Shown one piece after another: positions 1-4,779 of a DNA stretch of 5,367 bases. A model generated the notes under the pieces. The model was given only the letters and a program-made list of their open reading frames with translations, was not told the DNA's origin and ran no database searches. Source of the DNA: Acidobacteriaceae bacterium (GTDB lineage Bacteria > Acidobacteriota > Terriglobia > Terriglobales > Acidobacteriaceae). The stretch is from the NCBI GenBank assembly GCA_009781125.1, contig WQYS01000197.1:1-5367 (forward strand), read 5' to 3'. The stretch's first letter is position 1; every line of letters starts with the position of its first letter. Position numbers and translations under genes: made by a program.

Positions 1-1508
1 CAGGCCGCGTCGAGTACCGCATCAAGCGGCTCTACTCCATCCAGCACAAGCTGCAGGCGCAGAGGATTCCGATCTCGCAGGTCCACGACCTGCTGGCGGT
101 GCGCGTCATCACGCGCACGGTGGAGAACTGCTACGCTCTGATGGGCCAACTGCACGCTGCATGGCGTCCGGTACCGGGGCGCATCAAGGACTTCATCGCC
201 ATGCCCCGACCCAACGGTTACCAGTCGTTGCACACCACGCTGATCGCCGAGAGCGGACGCCAGTTCGAGGTGCAGATCCGCACCGAAGAGATGCACCGCG
301 TCGCCGAAGAGGGCATTGCAGCGCACTGGAAGTACAAGGCCGGCGACAACGTGACCGACCGCGACGAGAAACGCCTGACCTGGGTGCGCCACATGATGGA
401 GTGGCAGCGCGAGATGAGCGACCCCAACGAGTTCATGTCGACGCTGAAGATCGACCTGTACCCGGAAGAGGTCTACACGTTCACGCCCAGGGGCAAGGTG
501 GTGGTGCTGCCCAAGGACGCCAGCCCCGTCGATTTCGCCTACGCCGTTCATACCGAGGTGGGCCACACGACTGTCGGGGCGAAGGTCAACGGGCGCATCG
601 TCCCGCTGCGCACCAGGCTGAAGAACGGCGATATCGTCGAGATCACCACGCAGGCCGGGCACAAGCCCAGCCGCGACTGGCTGAGCTTTACGCGCAGCTC
701 CAAGGCGCGCAACAAGATTAAGCACTGGCTCAACGAGCACCAGCGCCAGCGCGCGCTCGAGATCGGGCGCAAGCTGCTGGAGCGTGCCGCGCGCCGCTAC
801 AAGATTTCGCTGAACAAGTTCAACACGGCGGACTTCAACAAGATCGCCGTCGAGTACGGGCTCACCAGCGCCGACGACCTGCTGGCCGGAATCGGCCTTG
901 GCAAGTACACCACGCGGCAGGTGCTGAACCGGCTCGAACCCGGCGCCATTGCCGAGGCCGAACCGGCTCCGGCGGAGCAGCAGCACGGCGGCATCTTCTC
1001 GAAGATGTCGGATGCAGTGAAGCGCGTCTACTTCAGCCGCGGGTCGGAGTCGCTTCAGGTCGAAGGCCAGAATGACCTGCTCACCTATCGCGCGCGCTGC
1101 TGTAACCCGATTCGCGGCGAGGCCATCGTCGGCTACGTGACGCGCGGCAAGGGCGTGGCCGTTCATGCGCGGAGCTGTCCCAATGTGCAGAACCTGCTCT
1201 ACGAGTCGGACCGCAGGATTCAGGTGGAGTGGTCGCGCAGCGACTCCGGAGCCACCGGAGCGCAGACGTATCCGGTGAAGCTGACCGTCCACTGCGACGA
1301 CCGCATGGGAATGCTGAAGGAGTTTACGGCAATTATCTCCGACAACGGAACCAACATCCGCAGTGTGGACTCCAAGCCTGCCGACGACGGCATGGCGACT
1401 CTGGACTTCGTCATCGAAACCGAAGACCTGCGCCACCTGACCCGTCTGGTGGAGCGGCTGCGCCGCGTCTCCGGGGTGAGAGACGTGCAGCGGGTACAGA
1501 AGATATAG
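1..1508 (+). CDS. rel: Bifunctional (p)ppGpp synthetase/hydrolase, RelA/SpoT (RSH) family, 5'-truncated by window edge
   Basis: Long RSH enzyme that makes (p)ppGpp from ATP and GDP/GTP and, in bifunctional members, hydrolyses it; cytosolic and ribosome-associated. The reading frame is open from base 3 (501 visible residues); about 240 residues (HD hydrolase domain and start of the synthetase) are missing to the left. Visible synthetase motifs: RIKRLYSI at residues 6-13, HDLLAVRV at 28-35 (metal-binding Asp 29), RIKD at 60-63, GYQSLHTT at 72-79 and EVQIRT at 89-94. RIKD fits the RXKD signature of bifunctional enzymes, not the EXDD of RelA-type synthetases. A TGS domain follows (about 153-217), then a helical region, a zinc-finger-like domain with Cys366, Cys367, His388 and Cys392 (CC-x20-H-x3-C), and a C-terminal ACT/RRM domain (about 423-498). 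The first in-frame start-like codon, GTG at 99, is an internal Val of the AVRV motif and not the real start. Stop TAG at 1506-1508. No terminator hairpin is evident before the next promoter. Rel and SpoT naming cannot be separated without the HD domain. Confidence 0.95.
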   Translation, partial: GRVEYRIKRLYSIQHKLQAQRIPISQVHDLLAVRVITRTVENCYALMGQLHAAWRPVPGRIKDFIAMPRPNGYQSLHTTLIAESGRQFEVQIRTEEMHRVAEEGIAAHWKYKAGDNVTDRDEKRLTWVRHMMEWQREMSDPNEFMSTLKIDLYPEEVYTFTPRGKVVVLPKDASPVDFAYAVHTEVGHTTVGAKVNGRIVPLRTRLKNGDIVEITTQAGHKPSRDWLSFTRSSKARNKIKHWLNEHQRQRALEIGRKLLERAARRYKISLNKFNTADFNKIAVEYGLTSADDLLAGIGLGKYTTRQVLNRLEPGAIAEAEPAPAEQQHGGIFSKMSDAVKRVYFSRGSESLQVEGQNDLLTYRARCCNPIRGEAIVGYVTRGKGVAVHARSCPNVQNLLYESDRRIQVEWSRSDSGATGAQTYPVKLTVHCDDRMGMLKEFTAIISDNGTNIRSVDSKPADDGMATLDFVIETEDLRHLTRLVERLRRVSGVRDVQRVQKI

Positions 1509-1533
1509 CCTCTTCTCTCAAAATGTGAACCAG

Positions 1534-1562
1534 TTGACTTCAGTATGCCATTGGCATACCAT
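1534..1562 (+). promoter_or_regulatory. Sigma-70-like promoter of the higBA-like operon
   Basis: A -35 hexamer TTGACT (1534-1539, 5/6 to consensus) and a -10 hexamer TACCAT (1557-1562, 4/6) are separated by exactly 17 bp. A start 7 nt past the -10 falls on A1569, the first base of the best toxin start codon, so the transcript would be leaderless or nearly so. The palindrome at 1543-1559 occupies the spacer and the first three bases of the -10. The promoter lies only 25 bp after the rel stop codon, so read-through from rel could also reach the operon. Visual assignment only. Confidence 0.6.
1543..1559. promoter_or_regulatory. Palindromic operator, probable antitoxin binding site
   Basis: GTATGCCA-T-TGGCATAC is a perfect inverted repeat with 8-bp arms around one central base. 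It sits between the -35 and -10 elements of the toxin-antitoxin promoter. Type II antitoxins with an Xre-type helix-turn-helix normally bind such palindromes as dimers and repress their own operon, and the HTH antitoxin encoded at 1904-2197 is the obvious candidate ligand. Binding would block RNA polymerase directly. I noticed no second copy of the arms in the window. The palindrome is read directly from the sequence; its role is inference. Confidence 0.7.
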
Positions 1563-1568
1563 CTACCC

Positions 1569-1907
1569 ATGCAGACGGTGGTTGAAACTCCGACATATCT
1601 GCGAGTCGCCGAGACCTTCTATAACGAAGCGGACCGGGAAGACATCGTTCGCACCATCGCCGCAGACCCGGAGGCTGGAGACTTGATGACAGGTACGGGC
1701 GGGTATCGTAAGTTGCGCTTCGCGCGGCCTGGCATGGGGAAACGAGGCGGCGCGAGGATCGTTTATTTATACGGGGATGAGAGTTTACCAATCTTCCTCA
1801 TCACGGTGTATGCAAAGTCGGAGAAGGGCAACTTAAGCAAGGCCGAGCAAAATGCTTTGGCGAAGATGGCAAAGAGTTTCTTTGCTGATTACAGGAGGGT
1901 GCGATGA
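1569..1907 (+). CDS. higB: Type II toxin, RelE/HigB2-like mRNA interferase
   Basis: Predicted 112-residue toxin of the RelE superfamily, HigB2/phage Gp49-like branch; characterised members such as Vibrio cholerae HigB2 cleave mRNA in the ribosomal A site. Diagnostic segments: GDLMTGTGGYRKLRFA (37-52), GKRGGARIVYLY (57-68) and FLITVYAKSEKGNLS (76-90), followed by a C-terminal helix. The GTGG-x-RK-x-R and GKRGG-x-R patterns match HigB2 closely. I chose ATG 1569. The upstream in-frame ATG at 1545 lies inside the operator palindrome and before the -10, so it could not be translated from this promoter, although a rel read-through transcript could use it. No Shine-Dalgarno precedes 1569, consistent with a leaderless message. 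The toxin comes first and the antitoxin overlaps it by 4 bp. It looks intact and full length. The family call is strong; cleavage activity is inferred. Confidence 0.88.
   Translation: MQTVVETPTYLRVAETFYNEADREDIVRTIAADPEAGDLMTGTGGYRKLRFARPGMGKRGGARIVYLYGDESLPIFLITVYAKSEKGNLSKAEQNALAKMAKSFFADYRRVR
1893..1898 (+). promoter_or_regulatory. Strong Shine-Dalgarno of the antitoxin gene
   Basis: AGGAGG, a perfect match to the anti-Shine-Dalgarno core, lies 5 nt before the antitoxin ATG at 1904 and inside the last codons of the toxin gene. It fixes the antitoxin start and contrasts with the absence of any such site before the toxin, which suggests that the antitoxin is translated more efficiently from the shared message. 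Confidence 0.8.
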
Positions 1908-2197
1908 GCAGATTGTTCAAAGAGATGGCCCAGGGAACTGCCGAGGCCCGCGCCTACATGGAAGGCAAGCGCAAGGGGTACAAGGTTACCTTGCCGGAGA
2001 CCGTGGATGTGCGAGGCATTCGCAGGCGCCTGCGTCTGAGCCAGGGGCGATTCGCTGAAAGTTTTGGCCTGTCCGTGGATGCTGTTCGTCATTGGGAGTC
2101 AGGCCGCCGCCAGCCAGAGGCCGCTGCGCGAGCGCTTCTGATCGTCATAGCCGCAGATCCTCAGTTTGTAATGCGGTCCTTGGCTAAATGCGCGTGA
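1904..2197 (+). CDS. higA: Type II antitoxin, HigA2-like Xre-family HTH protein
   Basis: 97-residue partner of the upstream toxin. The N-terminal 35 residues are charged and low in hydrophobics, fitting the flexible toxin-neutralising segment of HigA2-type antitoxins. Residues about 36-82 form an Xre/Cro-type helix-turn-helix, with LSQGRFAESFGLSVDAVRHW (45-64) as the core and the conserved W-E-S-G-R-R-x-P tail (64-71). It should neutralise HigB by direct binding and, as a dimer, repress the operon through the palindrome at 1543-1559. ATG 1904 overlaps the toxin stop (ATGA) and has AGGAGG 5 nt upstream, so the start is secure. The sense-strand composition of this pair is visibly less GC-biased than the neighbouring rel gene, compatible with horizontal acquisition. 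The order toxin then antitoxin is usual for higBA. Confidence in the family is high; repression is inferred. Confidence 0.9.
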   Translation: MSRLFKEMAQGTAEARAYMEGKRKGYKVTLPETVDVRGIRRRLRLSQGRFAESFGLSVDAVRHWESGRRQPEAAARALLIVIAADPQFVMRSLAKCA

Positions 2198-2334
2198 AAT
2201 GTTGTCGCAGCGCAGATTGTGACAGTACAAAAGAGGCAACTGGAGCGAAGCTGCCATAATCTGTCAGCCGCAACCTGTGTTAACTTTATGTAGATATTCC
2301 ATATATAGATGTTTTGATATTTCGGAGTTTTTCT
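2198..2334. other. AT-rich intergenic region between higA and the DUF2167 gene
   Basis: This 137-bp stretch is the longest apparent non-coding region in the window. I see no convincing terminator: GGCA/TGCC arms around 2235-2255 are short and lack a T-run. TGACAG (2220-2225) and CTGTCA (2261-2266) form a 6-bp inverted repeat 35 bp apart, overlapped by a competing CAGATT/AATCTG pair (2213-2218 and 2258-2263). The last 55 bp are markedly AT-rich and carry the weak promoter candidate listed separately. No small ORF with a convincing ribosome binding site was found. Confidence 0.5.
2280..2307 (+). promoter_or_regulatory. Candidate promoter of the DUF2167 gene
   Basis: TTAACT (2280-2285, 4/6 to the -35 consensus) and TATATA (2302-2307, 4/6 to the -10) are 16 bp apart in the AT-rich stretch just upstream of the gene. 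A start near 2313-2315 would give a leader of about 20 nt that includes the GGAG ribosome binding site. AT-rich DNA produces such matches by chance, so this is tentative. Confidence 0.3.
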
Positions 2335-3201
2335 ATGACCTCGTCGCAGCCTTTTATTGCGGCATGTTTGTTGATGGTCCTTCTGTTGGTTTCCATTCCG
2401 GGGCCCTTGTTTGCAGTTATCAATCCACTGGACCTTAAATCTGGCATCGAGTGGCATCGCGGCCCTTATCAGGCGCGGCTGGGAGACGTGGCTGAAATTG
2501 ATATCCCCGCTGGCTATGCCTTCACCGATGGCGCGGGAGCGCGCAGGTATATGGACATGATCCATAATCCTGCGGCGGAGAATCAGCTCGGGCTGATCGT
2601 CCCCGCCGGGAACGATGCCGACGGCGGATGGTTCGTGGTCTTCGAGTACGACGAGACTGGCTACGTGCCCGACAACGAGCGGTCGTCGCTCGACGAAGCC
2701 AAGCTGCTGGCCTCTCTGAAGAAGAACACCGAAGATGGCAACCGGATTCGCAGGCAGATGCGATGGCCGTCCTTTCATCTGACCGGATGGCAGCAGGCTC
2801 CCGTGTACGACATCGCCACGCACGACCTCGCCTGGGCGACGATAGGCCTCTCCGAAGACGCCAGCGAAGGCAAGACTGTGAATTACTCTACGCGGATGCT
2901 GGGCCGCCACGGCACCATGAGCGCCGATCTGGTGCTGGACCCATCGCAACTGGAGCTGACTCTGCCTGCGTACCGGCAGCTTCTGGATGGTTTTGCCTTC
3001 ACGCCTGGCAACCGCTATGGAGACTACGTCGAAGGCGACCGCCGCGCTCCCTACGGACTTTCAGCGGTGATCGCCGCGGGAGCCACGGCTACAGCCACAA
3101 GGTTCGGACTGCTGCCGAAGCTGGCAATCGTCATCACAGCAATACTTGTACTGATTGCAGTTACAGTCATCGCCGCCCGTGCAAAAAGAAAAAAGTCCTG
3201 A
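2335..3201 (+). CDS. DUF2167 family membrane-anchored protein of unknown function
   Basis: 288 residues. Residues 8-27 are a hydrophobic signal segment ending PGPLFA, with probable cleavage after Ala27. The exported domain (about 28-258) carries the family's recognisable stretches: W-x-x-GPYQARLGD (40-51), IPAGYAFTDGAGARRY (57-72), WFVVFEYDETGYVPDNE (99-115), GWQQAPVYD (151-159), VNYSTRMLGRHG (182-193) and GNRYGDYVEGDRRAPYGL (225-242). A transmembrane helix spans about 260-281, followed by a basic tail ARAKRKKS, so most of the protein should lie outside the cytoplasmic membrane with a short C-terminal cytoplasmic tail. I chose ATG 2335 because GGAG (2324-2327) is 7 nt upstream. An in-frame TTG at 2314 would add seven residues including one Arg, which matters because the n-region from 2335 has no basic residue. 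No biochemical function is established for the family to my knowledge. It is convergent with lgt, 39 bp apart. Confidence 0.85.
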   Translation: MTSSQPFIAACLLMVLLLVSIPGPLFAVINPLDLKSGIEWHRGPYQARLGDVAEIDIPAGYAFTDGAGARRYMDMIHNPAAENQLGLIVPAGNDADGGWFVVFEYDETGYVPDNERSSLDEAKLLASLKKNTEDGNRIRRQMRWPSFHLTGWQQAPVYDIATHDLAWATIGLSEDASEGKTVNYSTRMLGRHGTMSADLVLDPSQLELTLPAYRQLLDGFAFTPGNRYGDYVEGDRRAPYGLSAVIAAGATATATRFGLLPKLAIVITAILVLIAVTVIAARAKRKKS

Positions 3202-3212
3202 AGCGGCCAGGA
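3183..3212 (-). terminator. Probable intrinsic terminator of lgt
   Basis: Read on the minus strand, a hairpin TCCTG-GCCGCTT-CAGGA (bases 3212 to 3196) is followed by C, six T, C, five T (3195 to 3183). This is the expected order of stem then U-tract for a Rho-independent terminator, starting 29 nt after the lgt stop codon. The stem is only 5 bp, so strength is uncertain. The U-tract is the complement of the A-rich codons for the Lys/Arg tail of the convergent DUF2167 gene. On the plus strand the same stem has no T-run after it. Confidence 0.5.
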
Positions 3213-3240
3213 TTATCTCCATGCAGAGCAGCCTCTTATC

Positions 3241-4107
3241 TCAGGAGCTTACCGGATCGCTCGTCAGCTTCGGTGTCCACTGAACGCGCTTCATGCGCGC
3301 CACTGCGATCACTGCGGCTCCAACCACAATTGATCCCAGTGCGGCAATCTGAGCATTGCTCATACCCCAGTGGATCTTCGGATTGATCCTGACGAACTCA
3401 ACCAGAAAGCGCGCGATCCCGCTCAGTACCAGATACTCGCCGGTAAGGACGCATACAGGCAGGCTCTTTCTGGCCCGCCGCCACAGCCACCACCCCAGAA
3501 GCACCGCGAACAGGAATTCGTACATCGGAGTCGGCTGCACCAGGTCCGGCGTGGGCACCAGAGCGTCGGGACGCATGTGAACTCCCCAGGGAAGCGTGGT
3601 CGGGATTCCGTAGTCGCCGTCGCCCGAAGTCAGGCAGCCGATGCGTCCGACGCCATAGCCTATCGCCGCCGCCGGAGCCGCCAGGTCCAGCATGCGCAGA
3701 GCGCCGATACGTTTCCCCAGCGCGCCTTTGAGAGAGCTCTTGAAACGCACATAGCGTCCCTGCGCCAGCAGCGCGGCGATACCGGCAACCAGGCCGCCGA
3801 ACCACGCGAATCCCGCCTGAAACCAGTGCAGAAAGCGCGTCAGAACGTCCAGCGGATAGCTCCAGCCCGGAAGCCCGATCTGCTTCATCGCCAGACGAAG
3901 CGCGGCAACATCCTGCAACTCATGCCATGCCTTTGCGCCCAGGATACCTGCGACAAGCACCAGCGCCACCACGCTCAGCGCGTCGCCATCGACGCCGTGG
4001 CGGGTGAAGTTCTTATGCAGCACGACGGCGGCCACGACCGCCGCCAGCCACAGCAGCAGTCCGAATGTGCCCAGCTGCATCGAGCCGATGTGAATGTAAG
4101 GAAACAT
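3241..4107 (-). CDS. lgt: Prolipoprotein diacylglyceryl transferase (Lgt), divergent subtype
   Basis: Transfers diacylglycerol from phosphatidylglycerol to the lipobox Cys of prelipoproteins, the first step of lipoprotein maturation in the cytoplasmic membrane. 288 residues (family usually 260-300) with several hydrophobic segments, including about 10-30, 44-62, 98-116, 140-153, 197-209, 220-240 and 252-270. The family signature appears as GRIGCLTSGDGDYG (154-167), followed by PTTLPWGV (169-176) and QPTPMYE (191-197). Arg155 aligns by eye with E. coli Arg143, and the RFLVE segment (233-237) supplies equivalents of Arg239 and Glu243. Unusually, the HGG motif is FGG (103-105), the Asn of GRIGN is Cys158, and the position of E. 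coli Tyr235 is Ser229. Start ATG at 4107; GAGG lies only 3 nt upstream, a poor spacing. It is divergent from hpt and convergent with the DUF2167 gene. The family call is firm; catalytic equivalence to E. coli Lgt is less so. Confidence 0.9.
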   Translation of the reverse strand: MFPYIHIGSMQLGTFGLLLWLAAVVAAVVLHKNFTRHGVDGDALSVVALVLVAGILGAKAWHELQDVAALRLAMKQIGLPGWSYPLDVLTRFLHWFQAGFAWFGGLVAGIAALLAQGRYVRFKSSLKGALGKRIGALRMLDLAAPAAAIGYGVGRIGCLTSGDGDYGIPTTLPWGVHMRPDALVPTPDLVQPTPMYEFLFAVLLGWWLWRRARKSLPVCVLTGEYLVLSGIARFLVEFVRINPKIHWGMSNAQIAALGSIVVGAAVIAVARMKRVQWTPKLTSDPVSS

Positions 4108-4125
4108 ATGCCTCGCTTTCTTAAA

Positions 4126-4131
4126 AGTATA
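4126..4131 (-). promoter_or_regulatory. Candidate -10 element of lgt
   Basis: On the minus strand TATACT (5/6 to TATAAT) lies 18 bp before the lgt ATG. No good -35 hexamer stands 16-18 bp further upstream; the region there is instead occupied by the tandem 9-bp repeat, which could bind an activator. Very tentative. Confidence 0.25.
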
Positions 4132-4143
4132 GGCGCGGAGGAA

Positions 4144-4163
4144 TGATCTATTGATGATCTATT
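4144..4163. repeat. Tandem 9-bp direct repeat between lgt and hpt
   Basis: TGATCTATT occurs at 4144-4152 and again at 4155-4163, separated by GA, giving an 11-bp period, about one helical turn. It lies in the divergent intergenic region, 37 bp upstream of lgt and 47 bp upstream of the chosen hpt start. Two half-sites on the same DNA face are typical of regulator binding, but a chance duplication in an AT-rich patch is also possible. Confidence 0.5.
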
Positions 4164-4209
4164 TTAGACGGGTTTGGATTTGAACACTCTTTTCCGCTAC
4201 TCTCGGAGT

Positions 4210-4779
4210 ATGTCCACAACTTCGGCTGCTTCGGTCTTCCCCTCGCCGGAAATCATGCGGGTTCTCTTCACCAAAGAGCAGATTGCCAGCCGCGTGCGCG
4301 AGCTTGGCGCCGAAATATCGGCCGATTACGCCGGTAAGTCCGTGGTTCTGATCGGGGTGCTGAAGGGCGCGGCGATCTTTCTCTCCGACCTGGCCCGGTC
4401 CATCGAGGTAGACAATACCTTCGATTTCGTCTCCGTCTCCAGCTATGGCCGCGCGCGCGTCAGCTCGGGAGCCGTCAAGCTCATCAAGGACATCGACAAT
4501 CCCATTGAAGACAGGCACGTGCTACTGATCGAGGACATCCTCGACACCGGCCTGACGTTGAGCTATCTGCGCGGCCTGATGCTGCAGCACAAGCCCGCGT
4601 CGCTGAAGATCGTCGCCTGCCTCGACAAGCCGGAGCAGCGTCTGGTCCCCATCGAAGCCGATTATGTTGCCTTCAAGATTCCCAACCATTTCGTCGTCGG
4701 CTACGGACTGGACTACGCCGAGCGCTATCGCGGACTGGCCGATATCCGTGTCTTTCCGGAAGAATTTGCGCCGGTTTAA
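4210..4779 (+). CDS. hpt: Hypoxanthine(-guanine) phosphoribosyltransferase
   Basis: Purine salvage enzyme, cytosolic: hypoxanthine (and usually guanine) plus PRPP gives IMP or GMP and pyrophosphate. From ATG 4210 it has 189 residues, close to the usual 175-190. Type I PRTase motifs in order: LKGA pyrophosphate loop (51-54), flexible-loop SSYG (77-80), PRPP-binding VLLIEDILDTGLTL (104-117) with acidic pair Glu108-Asp109 and probable general base Asp112, purine-contacting Lys140 in ACLDK, and FVVGYGLDYAERYRGL (161-176) with Asp168. The start is uncertain: GGAG is only 1 nt before ATG 4210, the in-frame ATG 4255 (174 residues, beginning MRVLFTKEQI) has GGAA 3 nt upstream, and an in-frame TTG occurs at 4174. 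Homology to short bacterial Hpt proteins would also allow 4255. Divergent from lgt; its stop codon is interlocked with that of the GNAT gene. In several bacteria Hpt is inhibited by (p)ppGpp, the product of the enzyme encoded at the left of the window. Confidence 0.93.
   Translation: MSTTSAASVFPSPEIMRVLFTKEQIASRVRELGAEISADYAGKSVVLIGVLKGAAIFLSDLARSIEVDNTFDFVSVSSYGRARVSSGAVKLIKDIDNPIEDRHVLLIEDILDTGLTLSYLRGLMLQHKPASLKIVACLDKPEQRLVPIEADYVAFKIPNHFVVGYGLDYAERYRGLADIRVFPEEFAPV

Noticed and set aside
161..721. 186-residue ORF inside rel
   Set aside because: It is a +1 frame shadow, Arg/His-rich, while the rel frame carries continuous conserved domains.
99..1508. GTG at 99 as the start of a short, 469-residue Rel
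   Set aside because: The frame is open to base 3 and encodes conserved synthetase sequence upstream (RIKRLYSI, HDLLAV). The GTG is an internal Val of the AVRV motif.
1545..1568. ATG 1545 as the toxin start
   Set aside because: It lies inside the operator palindrome and upstream of the -10 hexamer, so the local promoter cannot include it, and it has no ribosome binding site. It could matter only on rel read-through RNA.
2213..2266. Inverted repeats TGACAG/CTGTCA and CAGATT/AATCTG as a higBA terminator
   Set aside because: The two pairings compete, the arms are 6 bp with about 35-39 bp loops, and no T-run follows. They are not a convincing terminator.
2161..2949. 262-residue minus-strand ORF
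   Set aside because: It is antisense to the DUF2167 gene and extends across an AT-rich intergenic region. It has no recognisable domain, and the opposite strand carries a clear family match.
2628..3386. 252-residue plus-strand ORF overlapping DUF2167 and the lgt end
   Set aside because: It is a frame shadow with Arg/Ala/Ser-rich low-complexity translation and no motif, and it crosses two supported genes.
3370..4146. 258-residue plus-strand ORF antisense to lgt
   Set aside because: It is Arg/Gln/His-rich and motif-free, typical of an opposite-strand shadow in GC-rich DNA. lgt is strongly supported there.
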